A stretch of 64,000 nt of DNA from Stichopus chloronotus (taxonomy: Eukaryota; Echinodermata; Holothuroidea; Aspidochirotida; Stichopodidae), in the NCBI GenBank assembly GCA_021234535.1, contig CM037839.1, positions 25,593,196-25,657,195 of the forward strand, written 5' to 3'. Positions within the stretch are counted from its first letter, which is position 1, and the number at the start of each line of letters is the position of its first letter. A program made the translations under genes and the position numbers. Below are positions 38,793 through 53,200 of this stretch, in pieces. Under the pieces are notes generated by a model. It did not search any database, was not told the DNA's origin, and worked only from the letters and a program-made list of their open reading frames with translations.

Positions 38793-41700
38793 AATTCTGT
38801 TCCGTAGTTTCGAACCATATTAGGCTATTGCATTTTATCAATACTACTTTATTAGAAACATGTCTGCGTGAGAGTGATTCCTTCTGACACTGTATAACCG
38901 ACGAACAGTCGGAAATGTGAGAGAGAGAATTATCTGTGATTCGAACGAAAAGGGACTGCTAAATATGTCATCTGGCTAAATATTAAATTGTTGTGGTTGA
39001 GGTAAAAATAATTATAAATTTATATTTATAGTATTTATTTCTTCATTTATTAATATGCTGACTTAATCGCATTGAAGTCTTGTGTTGAAGGTATGTAATA
39101 ATACTACCGCCGGGGTTTTAATGTATCTTTCAATTTCTTCTATCATTTTGTATTTCTTCGCTTCATATGTTATAGTATTCATAAATTTATACAGAAATAA
39201 CTTTCTAAAGGCTTGCTGTATCGAAATGTCAAGCAGGTCGTAAATGTCTCAAACAACTTCGCAAAGGTAATCGACCTTCGAAGAGTGGTGCCAGGTGTGC
39301 TACCATTTACTGCCATTTTTGACGACTTATGCCGTTAGACGGAGTACATTGTGTCGTCCATGCAGTCAGTAGGCAATTGTTCGAAAAGAGCTTATTTCTC
39401 GCACATGTTATGCATGACTTTTCGTAATGTCATTTGATTTGAATACTAATGAGCTAAAAGAGGTGATTTTTTTAAGAATAATATCTCAATATTTAGAACA
39501 TAGCAAAGAAAGACAATCATGAAAACTTTTTGCCAAGATGTTAAAATACTGTTGATAGCCAATTCGGCGAGCAAGGATGGGTAAAAGTAACCTTTGACCC
39601 TTCTTATGAAAGGTCTACGAGTGTGTTTTCAATACCTCGTGACGTTTTAACAACTCGGGTTTTATTAAAATGGACGGTAATGTTATCTCCTATATCCATT
39701 GGATTCAGTTTTTGCGCCATAAAATTTCGTAAATGAGTGAGGTACTCGGCAAATCCAAAACGAATCAATTTTGGCCTTATTAACAGATATACATGCTAAC
39801 ACCATTCAGACAAAATAATACGATGGAAAGTTTTCGATCACGTGAGCATACGCGTATGTGTATATAGGCTATATGTAGTACGTACAAAATGTGCAGAAAA
39901 AATCGCTATATGCTAAATTGCCGATGATAGGTGATTGTTGATCTTCGTAATTTTGGTGTAGACGGAAAGCCTATGTTGTCATCGGAAAACATCGATTGAA
40001 AAAAATATCTAACTGAATCACTAAATGAGTCAGGTACTTGCAAATTTTGAAGACACAGTTTGAGACTTTGGAAATGCCGGCGTCGCAGTCTAATTGGTAG
40101 TGTTTTCTTTTTAATATCCTACCAAATACCCAACAAATCTTCCATACTTCCAATGGAATGGATCATGGAAGATTAAAATGTCCACCAGTCTCTCTGTAAT
40201 GAGAAAGAGCCTCATTTTGCTTTATTCAGGAAACAGTTGCACATCACTTGTCAATCTCAGTTCCACGAAATGTTTTTCGTTGAGACTTTCCAGTGTACGC
40301 GAATGTAAGAGAATGGTTCACGTCACCTAATTAGTTAGATCGGTGCTAATAGACTGCCTGTACACTAGATATGGGATGAAATAGGAAATCTGGCATATTC
40401 GATAGGGGTTACAAAGGATTATACATATGGGTATGGGGCTTGAAATAAGTTAGCTTGTATGTTGACAGTCTACCATGCATGAGCCCCATCCTCCGTATTT
40501 TCTTCCCAGGACGAATGAGGGTAAATCATTTTCTCGGAAATACGCTACACCCCTAATTGCAAGATGACGAGTTCTTGTTCAGATTTTAAGCCAGAAGGTG
40601 TGGAAGTTTTGAAAAGTGCTCAGACCAAGTCGGCAAGACTCTCTAAGCGACTTATCATCTTTTATTTTCTAAAACAGTCTAAATGTCTTCCAGTCATCCT
40701 ACTTTTACAAATCATTTGTACTTTAATTGATGGGCTTCAGCATACAAGAAAAACAAAATGTGATGGTAACTGAAATGCATGACGAAAAGAAATTCCCTTG
40801 GCTCTGATTAATTTCACTTTCGCCGCGGGTTAATATATTTCACGGATTTACATAATCTAATGATGGTATGATACTTCCAGTCAGCTGATACCCAACATAA
40901 TGATTAAAAAACATATAGGCAATCTAAAGTGTAGCTACAAATCTCATCCCTAAAGTCTTGCATGGTCATTCGATACCTATCGTTCCACGTACTTCCAAAG
41001 AGGGCTGAGTTGTACATTTCATCAGTTATTCAGATTGCTCGTTGTGGATAGAAGTTCTGAATGTTCAAATTACTTAGTAATCTAGTACTGCGTCGAATGG
41101 CACAAATAATCCGAGTGCCGTACACCTATGTGTGTGTCAAAAGCATTCCCAGAGGATAAGTCAAAGTACTCCTCAGCAATACGCATGCGTGTACCCTTGA
41201 TGGTTGACCCATACGTCATTGGTCAGCGCGGACCCTAAACATCATGCCCAGGAACCTACCCACCAAGTTTGAGGATCATTCGGCTCACCGCCTTGGATTT
41301 GAGACACACTTTTTGTACCCACACACACACACATATTTTGACACACCCTTTCAGAAACTATTGTGGGGGGTCTGAAATGCCTGCAGTGAAAATATACATG
41401 CTTTGTCATTTAAGAGCCACTTATATTGTCACTGGAATATTATTTCAGAGACTTTAATACCCGAAATTAGGCGGAGGTGTGGTTGGTGCACGTGCAGTTC
41501 CCCCCCCCCCAAAAAAAAACCCCTCAAAACTTGACCAATTCTTCGGCCATTAAAATTATATCTCTGACATCTCCCTGTTGCTCCCGGGTTTTGTCATAGA
41601 AACTAGTGCACTGCACTGAAAGCAATACTTTTCGTGTAAATCCTTCAGATAGACGACACTGTCCCACAATGCGTGAAACTATATAGTACACCCCAAGCGA

Positions 41701-44700
41701 AAAACCATGCATGGAACCGCCTTGTTCTATCTGAAAAGGTAAATGAGGGTTTCAACGTTGTGGCAATATCAGAAGAGAGCGTATGAGTATCCCATCTATA
41801 TAGATTAACGCTAACATTTTTTTTTTGGTGGTAGAACAGTGTAGAAAAGGGGTAGAAAAGGGTTGTCTTGGTTCACAATTCATCAGACAGTATATTTCAC
41901 TGTACGTTCCAAGGGTCATTATACAGCTATTTTTCCTGGGAACAGTATGATTTAAAGGGAATAAGTGCTGAAGAAAATTTATATTTTTTAATAAAACTTA
42001 AAACTTAACAATATTTTCCTCTTTCTATTGGGTAAAAACCGTATCTCGATAGCATGTGTTCCGTTTGGACGTTACGGATATTTAAACAAACAACTGTTTC
42101 AAAATAGTACATTGCATTATGGGAAATTCGTGATGTCACATAAGCACAACTTTTTGAGTATCAATTGTTTTTCTTAATATTCGTGACTGTCTCAAAAGAA
42201 AATTTCAAACAGTGTACGAGATGTGACACTAACTTTCAAAATATTTTAAGGTAAATCTGCAATACACCCTTATACAATCTGAATTTTCACCGTTGTCAAA
42301 TTGGGTGGGTTGGGCTCTAGGATTGGGCTATGTTGGGATGGCATCCTTATAGGAAATTGTGATGGAATCCTTAAAAAAAAAAAGCCAAAACAAAAACTGT
42401 GGGAAAGACGATATTGAAAATCAACGACATATAAACTTTCGTTCCATTAGATCCAAATATTTATTCATGACCAAAAAGAAATATATATGTACATATATGC
42501 GAGTGATACCAAATTAGCTAATTGTAATTATATTTGAAATGCATGGTGCAGTATATTGAAAGCAAGTAACAACGTAATGATGTTTGGAATACAGACAGAC
42601 AGACAAACAAACGGCCATACCGACAAACGGACAGTCAAATAGGAGAGAGAAATCCATCCTTGAGGAATATGTTCTTACGGATGTACACTGCAGACCGACT
42701 GTCAGTTTTTTTTCCGACAGGCGAGGGAAGAAAGTACAGAAAGACAGACAGACACGCAAAGACAGAAAAAAGAGGGGGACTGTTAAAATCTTACAGACGA
42801 AAAAGTCAAGTTTCTCATTTTAGTGTCGCAGATTTCCATGAATTGATGTCGGAAATATTTTGCCTTTGTAGTGTCAATACCAAGTGTTAAAAAGGGATGA
42901 ATCAGCATTTTAAGTTTTATCAAAACGAATTAGTAAAATAGTTTCACTATAACAAAGAATATCTTACAATCGATTCAGTTTCTGTGTGTAGTTATGAAAC
43001 ATATCGAACTGATTTTAAGACTCATTAAAGATATACAAAATTCTCCTGCAGACATTTTGTTATCGTGATGATGTTTGCAGTTTTTTATTGTTGTTTGTAC
43101 AACAATAACAATGTAATGCAAAAGCAAAGCAAAATACGTATACGCACATGTATATAAAAATAAAACATATTATTTACTCACTTACAGAAAATTAATGAAA
43201 TGTTACCTCTGTTTTGTGTCAATGCTCTTGTTTCTCTAATTATGACGTCAAAACAGAGACCATCAAGCGTGCATGAAATATAAGTTGCAACAATAAATGC
43301 TACATAGATTTACCAAGGTATTACAGTTTTCAAGAAGACACGCTATCTTGGACTAACTTTGGCAAGATTTGTCAATTTAAATTGGCAGTAGGTATGTTTT
43401 CAAGTCGTGATTGCGTCACAAAAATAAAACAAACCTTTAAATGCATTTTTTTTGGTAATTTAATTATACCTCTTTATATTCTAAATTCATTTTTATGTAC
43501 GTACATATTAATTTCTTGCAATGAATCATAAATGCAAGTACGGTAACAGTGATAAAAGGTCCCCAGATATTTTCCCATGTTCTTATTTACTTCAGTGTCT
43601 CGTTTCGCCGTAAACGAAGTCACAAAGATACAACAACAGGTGGAATATCGAAGCGAAAAGTGTAATCTATCACCCTTCATCGTTATCTACAAACATTTCA
43701 AGAGAGATGTTACATATTTTGGGGACAAGAATCTGACATTAGTGTCGCATACATAATCGCAATGGCCAAATGATGACGGTAATCTCTGACATCCGCCAAA
43801 AGGTTTTGGATCTGACGTTGTTAATTACCGGCCCAGATGGAGAGAGAAACAGATGGAGGATTCTCGTGGGACCTGAGACTTGCACGACATCATTTGGTTG
43901 GTCTCCATGGAAAGCATGGTTTGAAAAAATGAAGATTTTTCTTTTCTTTAATAGGACCCTTCTACTCTTGAAGCTACAAAAATTTCCATATGTTACTGAG
44001 AAAATGTGACCACAAATGACCCAACCCCTTCATCCGATGAAATGACACCGCAACCGTGTTTGACGTTAATTATCAAATGATGGGGGGAGAGGTGGGTTGA
44101 GTGAGGGTGTTAACTCATGGTCAGGTGTCCGAGTTGGAGAACGGGAAGAGATTTAGAGTGTATTTTTTTATCCTTCAGGACTTCTTCACATTTCTGTTGA
44201 AGCCGAAGAGCTTAATGAAGTATTTTTGTCGTCATTTCTTTATTTTTGCTTTGAATAAGTGAAATAGACTACATTTCCTAGTCATTTTAACAGCTGCATA
44301 ATATTAACTGTTTTTCTGCGGAGAGGTTGGAAGCAAATGATGGTCAAAAGTGGGAAGAGCAAAGAGAGGTGTCGATTTAAGTTCATTTTACATGGAAATA
44401 GCCCAGTGGTCTTTTATTCGTTTAAAAAAAAATGCAAAGAAAATCACAGCAAATATCTCCTTACCAGATAAAACTGTTCATAACGACAATTTGACCAAAA
44501 AAATCTCGTTCCAATAAAATCATACTCTGTCTCAGGGTTGTGACCTTTCGTCTCTCTATGATAATGTGACATTGTGACGTGAATAATTATTAGTAATCAA
44601 CACAATTATAAGGTGATCTTGTCCTTAGTTTCATACCTGACAGAACGGGGATGGGGGGGGGGGGAAGGGGTGGCCAGGATTTTTTATGAGGGGACAAAAT

Positions 44701-44984
44701 AGACTTATCGTCCTTATTTTAGACGGCGGTCATAGGGGAGGGGTAGAAGGGGAGGGTTGTTGCTCTACCAAGGTTTAAGCCAGGATTTCAAATCTGTCAG
44801 TCCACAGATATTCCCACTAGGCACGAGGAGAGGTCTAATGGAATGTGACACCCTCTCCTTTGGCTAAAAAGGATCATGTTGGCCCTTTATTATTTGCCTC
44901 TTCATGGTGCAAAATTGACTTTCTTTTACACCTGCACCCATGAAACGGAAATAAAGGTTACAAAGTATTGGAGAGGGATTGGGC

Positions 44985-45110
44985 TGAGTCCCGTCAGAAC
45001 TATCCAAGCGGAGCTCCACCATAGGTTGGCGCTGAGCCTAAAAGAAATGTTTGGCTTTTTAAACCCCCCCCCCCCCCAGATGGCCGGAAACGGCACTTCC
45101 CGAGTGTTCC
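44985..45110 (+). repeat. Dispersed repeat family B, copy 2
   Basis: Contains CTATCCAAGCGGAGCTCCAC, GTTGGC, AATGTTTGGC, a run of C, then GCCGGAAACGGCACTTCCC. It matches copy 1 in order. An overlapping 120-residue open frame on the other strand is a shadow of this repeat. Confidence 0.6.
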
Positions 45111-45878
45111 AAGCTGCTTGTACACAGCCTTGAAGTAGGGATCTCATGATTGCAATTTCACAAGTAGCTCTAATGAGATAAAAATTAATGTATGAAAGAT
45201 TATAATACGTATCAGATGGGTTGAAATGATACAAGAATCTCAATGAATTATTCAACCTGTTAAATTTATTCTTGGAACAGCCCCGCAAATATGGAGATGC
45301 TGAACATATCTTTAGACCACATTTTTTTTTTATTGGTTGATATGAACCAGTAAACTTGAAAATAAAAATGAAAATTGTGGTAGGCGGTCGAACATTATCT
45401 AATGCAACAAAGCAACACAGAACCCTATTGGAAATTTTTTGGAGGATCGCCGGCCAAAATATGAGCTTGTTGCATGCACCCGTGCTGAAACAATTCCAAC
45501 TTTAAAAAAAAAAAAGGAAGAAAATAACGTACTTTTAAGTTGTAGATTGACCTACTTTTAAATATTAATATGAGAGAATATTGGTTCGTATTGGCAATAG
45601 CTTTAGTTGGCATTGACAACCAATACCTTGGTATTGGTTGTTATTTTTTTTTAATTCAGCGTTAGGGTTGAAGAAATTGAGGGACATCGTTTCTAGAATC
45701 CATTACATCATTAATATCGAAGATATTTATTGACCGTTCAGGGAAGCTTATTGCCAACGTGTCCTGTCTGAAATAAATATCGTTCTGCTGTGGATTCCGT
45801 CCCGCATACTCTTATACCGCCTATAAGTAACAGGCGTATGTGGGAACGATCGAGGCCTCGAATCAACGATTTCATATC

Positions 45879-46047
45879 TTTATGAACACCTTTATGAACA
45901 CCTTTATAAACACCTTTATGAACACCTTTATGAACACCTTTATGAAACCTTTATGAACACCTTTATGAACACCTTTATGGACACCTTTATGAACACCTTT
46001 ATAAACACCTTCATGAACACCTTTATGAACACCTTCATGAACACCTT
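45879..46047. repeat. 12-bp minisatellite, about 14 units
   Basis: Tandem ACACCTTTATGA with a few substitutions (TATAAA, TCATGA, TATGGA) and one shortened unit near 45943. Because 12 is a multiple of 3 it leaves a long open frame on the minus strand (GVHEGVHK-type repeats), which is an artefact of the repeat. Confidence 0.9.
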
Positions 46048-46993
46048 GTTTCAATTGTGGTAATAATCTGTTTCGTCTTAGTTTTCAATGTCATAAAAAG
46101 ATCACATTTGTCCGACAATTTCCTAGTCCCCTCCCCCATCTCTCAGTTTAAGCACCATGCAGCTCTTCTGTCAAATTATCATCCCTCCCTCATCTCTTGT
46201 TTTTTTTTTTATAGTTCTGTATTTTTCGACTGCTTTTAAGGTCTCACATTACATCTAACGTCATTACGAAATAAAGTGAAAAGATTAAACGAGAACTTAC
46301 CAGGTTCGAAGTTTGATCTTGATTTTATGACGTAATGGTGAGTGAGAGGCTATGTCCCCTCCACTCCCACGCTCTTACTTCAGTGAACGCTGAGAATTTG
46401 TTTGGCATTCCTCCATCGCGTCCCAAAAATTTCTGCGGGGGGCAATTTCTCCCCCCCCCCCGACCCCCTGACTACACCACTGTGATGCAACAAAACCATC
46501 TTAATTCATCAAAGACGTTTTAGAGACAATGAGAAATGGCTAATGACGGATACATTGTTAACTAACAGTGACATCCGTAAAACCACAACGTAATCAGCTC
46601 GAACAAACGTTTGATTACATTTAGAGGAACTTTTCATGAAGTGTGCACCCTGTCATAATTACACAGAGAAGTCAGTACATCGATCACATCATTTATCACT
46701 GTTATAATGTCAGTGTGGAAAACAAAAACGTCTTGAACAAGTTTTCCGGTGTTTTTGATAATTGCACAGTCGTCTCAATCCATGTTACCGAGTTCAAAAC
46801 ATCTATTTAACGGAGATAATAAACAGGCGAGTGTTAAGGAACATATTTGCCAAGCAAACTGTCATGCATTTATGCTGCCATCGCTAAGTAAGGAGTACAG
46901 CAAAAACCCATTTCCGGTTAATTGCTGTCGAACACAGTTGGCATCGTGGATACCGCAATAATGTAATAGAAGCCGGACTATAACGCCAAACGT

Positions 46994-47202
46994 TTAGTAA
47001 TAGTCAGGTTCCGGGTAATTGCTTATGTACTCTTCTGACTTTGCCTCGTAGACACCGTGTTTATGTAACCAGGACTGGCGGGGTGGTTCTCTGCCCTCTA
47101 TCGCGTCGTCCATGTCGTGGATCTTGATCAACGGGTTGGTGAAAAATACTTGAGTCTTACGTTTGTCGTTAGAGTTCTCCAAGAGGTTGATGTCCGACGG
47201 TT
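46994..47202 (-). CDS. Adhesion GPCR last coding exon (tail and stop)
   Basis: Open to a stop at 46994. Encodes [16 protein letters not shown], then [14 protein letters not shown] and [13 protein letters not shown]. Acceptor GACGTAG|AA. The hydrophilic acidic end fits a receptor tail. Assignment to this gene rests on strand, phase and the absence of another gene nearby. Confidence 0.6.
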
Positions 47203-50200
47203 CTACGTCACGAAACAGACGAGAGAAAACAGCCGTTTACAAAAATGATAGTTGTTGGGAAAACATGCACGGTAGTCGGAACAGGATCCCCCGACTTGGT
47301 ATCAATGATGTGCTTGCAAGAACAGTTTAGGTGAAAATTGAAAGCATTTACGGGTGGAGTGTTTTGATAACGGGAACAGAAAACTCAATTAAGCACGATC
47401 TGTAACTTCCCAGGGCACTCACGATTCATATTATGAGCCGCCAAGGGGCACAGCAATGGCGTGGACAGGGAGACAACGTTCAGGGGTCCAATTAATCAAA
47501 CTAACCCAACCAAAAAAAAAAAAAAATACAAACGATATTTGCGACGTTGACGTGCGTATCGTTAAGAAAGATTCATCACAAATGAGTGTGCAACACAAGA
47601 AAGCAGTTCTGCTTATAGTTTGCCATCTGTATTTTATCTTATTTTTCCGAGGGTAAAATATCGATTGCAAATTTAGTGCGTATCTGCATGGACAACACAC
47701 AACTCAATCTGCGTCATGTCACTACGTTGTAGAACGCTTTTACCTGGGAGGTGGTATATACATAGACCTCCCTGCTTAATGCACACATGGCGAAACGCTT
47801 TCTTAGAACAAATCTATGCAACATAGGCTAGCCCTAGACGTAAGCTAATAGCTTAAGACGAATGATCACCTTGTCCACAAGTAACGTCACTGTAGTATTT
47901 TAATAACAACGTTATGGATAGAGTGCTATTATCATTCATTACCACAACGTTAACGTGACGTAGATTTTTATTTATTTTCATTTATTTTTGATTAAATTAA
48001 GCAAATGTGGTATTGTTTACCGGGATGCCTCTATTCACTTACTTGTGGTTGATACGTCTGCATCGGACTTCGTTTTATTTTCGGTATACTACGAAAGATG
48101 AAAACCAAACCATTTTCAAATTTAATATTGTGTTTACAAGATGCGATTGAATATGAAAGAAAGTAATTACATAATGCACTGAGAATTTTCAAGTGATTTT
48201 TTTTTCAAGAGTGTAATTTTCAATTCAATTAGTAAAACCAAACAAAAAATGTGGAAGTAATAAACGAAAGAGCAAAGTGTCGTTCAAAACGTGGTATATT
48301 CATGTTTTAGCTCCCGTTATCTATTCACTCCCAGGAAGATAAGACTCTGAACATACATCACGTAGTGAGCCCAGTCCTAAAAGGCTCATCACCCCTAAAT
48401 TATATTCCTGGCTGGTGGAAGCAAAATTCTCAATTTGTTCTTCTCTTTGATTGACAGCAAATTCGAAAGATGCAAAATGGCTCATATTACTCAGAATACA
48501 CAGGGGCCCATTGTTTTGATCACACATGTGGGGGAACTTTAGACATCCTTTGGAGGGACTAGATGTAAGTGGTTGTCAGAATTGAATTGGCTACTGTCTT
48601 TAAGTCTGTGAGAAGAATATGTGCAATGGAACAAAATCAGTCAATGTACATAACGTGTTACTCAGATGAATTGAAAACATGGTTCCCATATACATATGGA
48701 CTTCAAAATTATTCCTGTGTGGCTCTTGTCATGTCAGTTAAGGTTGGGGCTAATTTTTTTCTTCAGATGCAGGAAGGCAAAAAGTTTGTAACAAAACGCA
48801 CTCCTGCACAGTTGCTCAAACACAACGAAACGCTGAACACAAATCGTGCAATATTTTGTGCTGTTTACTTTATTTTTCGTAATGATGCTTGTAATGAAAG
48901 ATGATTTGACATTACCGAAGAGAGGACCAATTAAAGGTTAATAATTTCTGCAAAGAATAAAAAACATGACTATCCATCTAAATACAGTCAAGCCTCATAT
49001 GACGTAATGCATACATGTTTATGACTTCACGAGACAGAAAATGCTATAGATATGCACATCTGACTGTTATGTCATACTGGATCATACATGAAAGCCTTCC
49101 AGAGGCACCATTTTGTGTAAAAAATATACATATATGTTATTTGAAGAAGCAGTGGTAAAGTCATCATGCAGTCAAGAGGTCGGTACCCCCCCCTCCTCCC
49201 CACCCGACTCAAATGAATGACCAATCGCACTCTTTCAGCTTTTTACGAAAAAAGAAAAAATGAACAAAAAAGATAGAAAGACATAAGAAAGACATAAGAA
49301 TGAGAAAAATTTGAAAGAAAAGGTACAGAAAATGCAAGCTTGAATACTTAAGTGCTCTCCACATCCACGAAATTAGGATGACCTTCAACGACAATATTCA
49401 GCCTCCAGAGTTCATGAAGTGCAGTATTTATCATGAACTGTACAGATTTCATCAGACCTTTACAACAAAAACTCCCAATATGTAAGGGGAATGGTTTTCT
49501 ATCTAAGAAAATACTGGCAGTACCAGTTTTCATAGATTAACATTTTTCTCATTAATACAGAAATTGCATACATGAGATCCTTGTTTCAAGGCCCCGAACG
49601 CGCAACCTAGGAAATGCCATTTCCGACCGTCTGGGGAGTTTGAGAAGCCAACAATCTCTTGTTCCCTCCCCCCCCCCCCCACCGAAGATGGCGTTTCCCG
49701 TCTGTAGTCCGATATAGTCCCGATATAGGAACCTTAGATATCGCTATTACACAGTGCCACCTAAAATTCTATTCTCGCCCCCCCCCCCCCTTCTCACTGA
49801 AACTGCTACCTCCGCCACAGTGAAGATTAGGTAACTGAATATGTATAGGAAATAGTTAGCACATACAAATTTCTTTACTACCCCCCCCCCCCTTCTCCTC
49901 CTCCGAACAACATTTTTGACGTTCTACATCTGTTCCATTTCAATCACTTTTCATAATACCATAACACTGACATGCCTATCCACAAACTTTCTCTTATAGA
50001 TCATGATGGGTCTTAAAGGAGAATGAGTGGTTTGGAAATACATTTTACATAACGTTTTGCAGATTCTTTCTCCAGATCTAGTATTGAGTAGTACCATATC
50101 TGTTAACCAGATTTGTGGTAAAACCGTGACCTGCCAATGACAATTTCTGTTAGAGAGTGCTCCAGTAGAGATAAAAGCCATTAATTTTTAATTTTTGTTA

Positions 50201-53200
50201 TATTGACGCCGGATAGACGGCTTTGCAGAGGGAATTTCGTTGGTTGAGAAACATCAATGATTACCTGCAGAGTCCAGTATAAACATTGATAACCTTCGAC
50301 CAAACAACATTCCATGTTCAATCTAGGGGAAAGCATAAAAGCGCAAACTTTCGCCATACCTGTGACGCAGTGGTCGATACCATGGTAGAGGTTGGCTCTG
50401 ATTTCATGAGGCGCTTCTTAAGAGTGTTTGGTACCCAATCTTGCTTGAGGAGGGTTCTGATAATCTCTCTTTTCACCCTCTCGTTGCCGACACAGTGAAA
50501 GAAGAAGATGAAAAGTCCCTTTATGCAAATGAAAGCAAAATATAAGTAATGAGACAAGCAGACTATATAACCACTGACACCATACATGGGAAGTTAGAGG
50601 TGTTGCATCACCACATGAAATTAAAATAGGCGTAGAGACAAAAGCGGTGGAGCATAATCAGTTAATTGATAAATTTGAAAACTGCAATCATTGAAGATGA
50701 TTATAACTACTACTACTACATACTAACAAACATTTATTTAGGGGCTCATTACTATCCAACACGTTCAATAAAATAGAGTTTGCGAAGAAAAAATATATTA
50801 CTAAAGAAAAAAAGAAATTTCAAAGCAAAGTAATATAGCCTACTTTTTACTTTTCAAGTAACTTAATTGTAATGACGTTTTGTAGAGAACGAGAAAATTA
50901 CTTTAATCAATAAAGTAACTTCTTTTTGGGTACTGTGGTACCGTACAATAAATTAATGACAACAAAACGTAAGCATACCTGAAGAGAATTTAAGATGGTA
51001 AATGCGTAAGCCATCACTACGGTTTGAGCGCTGATAAATGCAAAACCGATAGCCCAAGTGGTTCCAAGGAGGAAGGTCAATGTAATTCCACCTTTAATCC
51101 ACGATCTATGTAAAATTGTAAAAAAAAACTTGATGTTGCATGTCTTAAATATAAGATGTTTACAAATATAAACACTTTCCTAGTCATTTTGTTTCACATT
51201 TTACCAACTGATATTTCACTCGCCCTGTGAACGGGAATGGCAAGTGACAAGAAAAAGTAGATCCAACACAAATTCAATTACACACGTGCAAAACAACTGA
51301 AATCATAAAGCGTTCTTTTCCGTAGAATTCCTCATCAATATAATTTGGCAATGTATGACAGATTCATAATTTGAAACAAACTATACTGACGATATTCCAG
51401 TAAATAAAAATTACAAATGAACCTTTCTGCTTCCTTATTTAAAGTTTGTGATAATTACCGTTACCAATTTTGAGAAAAAAAAACTGAGGTTACAAAATTC
51501 GGCAAATTGGCATAATTTTCATTTTTCTTATAATTAGAATGATCGTTGGTTTGAAAGACCTTTGGAGACATTTCATGATGTCTAACTAGACTAACAAATG
51601 ATAAAATTTAAGTTCCTTGAAAGAAGAAGAATTACGAGGTCGACAAACCAGTCGACAAGACTCCTTCTTTAAAATTTAGTTGCAAGAGACATTTTGCCCT
51701 TTGATCCTCTCTTGTTTGTATAATCGGTGTTTTGACACTTATGATAATCGTACTTGGCTGTGGTAGAATTGTATTTGTTATTCATACTCGCGAAGAAAAA
51801 TGACTCAAAACTTTACCTCAACCTAAAGGTGATTGGCTTCCTTCTTAGTATCCCTTATGACGTCAGTCTTTTCTTGATAACCCTCTACAACATTACTATT
51901 TGCCGGGTTACTCTATGCTATCATAAAACTATTAGTCATTTTAAGTGCCAACGCGAATTGCGTTCAGCAATCGCGCCAGTCGTGCATGGTCTACTGTACC
52001 TATGTTTCACTCCTACTTGCAAAGAGTAGCAGTAAACATGTGACGTCAGCACAGAGTTAATGAAGACTAAGCCATTACTACGACGACCGTTCACCTTTAA
52101 ATGCTGCAAACAAGTGAAAATATAAACATAATTCGATATCGCAGAAATCTTGGTTCCTTTCTTTTTCTTTTTGAGTTGGAGAAGAGAATTGCTTTGATTA
52201 TTTGCATACCTGATGTTTGGGATCTTTTGGGAGTCCTTCTGAATAGCCGAACTCTTCGAATAAGCAACTCGGAGTGCTCTGGTCAGAAACACCATGTTGA
52301 CGAAGATGATGAAAAGGACCGGCCCGGCGAAACTCCAGATTAACCCATCGTCAACAGATAGCCAACAACTGAACCGACCAAAAAAATAGAAGATGATTAA
52401 TGAAGTAATTAAGAAGAAAAAAACTTCAGTCGAACCGTAGTTTCCCCTCCAAACCTCTGATATAACCTACATTTGATTACATAGCGTCAATTACGGTTGC
52501 ACATTATTCTGTGGAAGGACTGTCACACAGTCGCTTTAAAATTGATGTACAAAGACATGTAAACTGTGTGGATTAAAGTAGGAAAAAGGTCGTAAGTGAA
52601 TGGAGGTGTCAGTATGTCAACACCAATTTCAATGAAGGTTAAAATCTGGTGCAACCTACACCGAGGGCGTCTTATAATATGACAAACATTGGGCGTAGCG
52701 ATGACGTCACATGGACATCATACCTTGATGAAATATCAATAATTCTGTTCAGATATTTACGAACTTGAGGAACCCGAGATATCCTATCTGATCCATTCTT
52801 CTTTTAATTACAGGTACACTGCAATTACACACTTTCATAGATTTCTGTGTGCGTGTATTTAAATCAGCTTAATGACTTAACACACACGACCAAGTGTGCT
52901 ATACTCTCAACGGTCTACACTGTAAATTAGCAGAAAAAAAGAGATGATAACATTATCGCCTGCTTCCTTAAACCTACAGTCTACTAATGTAACACTTACT
53001 AATAATCTGTTCCGTAACCAGATGGTTTCAGTCCAGCGGCCTACGCCCACAATAATGACTGGGACTCCTATTGGACGAAAGTCATGAAAAGGCCTTTATA
53101 TAATAGTAAAGCATGGCGCTATTCTGTAATAGCTCTATGGTACAACGAATTAGATCATTCATGTATTCCCATGAGGCAATTGCTTTGACAGTACCTCTAA

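Larger units (their letters stand above)
38793..46993. other. Intergenic region between caveolin and adhesion GPCR 3' ends
   Basis: The two genes converge here. No gene is recognised. Contents: a (GACA)n-type simple repeat near 42592-42760, poly-G and poly-C runs near 41500, 44655, 45065 and 46450, repeat family B copy 2 (44985-45110), the 12-bp minisatellite (45879-46047), and a hAT-end-like segment finishing near 46483 (GACTACACCACTG). The ORFs at 40564, 42584 and 43770 are unrecognised. Confidence 0.5.
47203..50264 (-). other. Adhesion GPCR last intron
   Basis: Contains the third family A repeat copy (48385-48605), a family B copy (49600-49700) and C runs near 49187, 49668, 49778 and 49880. 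No exon is recognised. The ORF at 48569-48904 is unrecognised and overlaps the repeat. Confidence 0.5.

Noticed and set aside
45872..46054. 60-residue frame of GVHKGVHEGVYK repeats
   Set aside because: It is the translation of a 12-bp minisatellite; there is no start, splice or protein context.
48321..48527. 68-residue minus-strand frame with [12 protein letters not shown], resembling a degenerate GPS motif inside the receptor gene
   Set aside because: The DNA aligns with repeat family A (10298 and 17548 copies), so the resemblance is chance.
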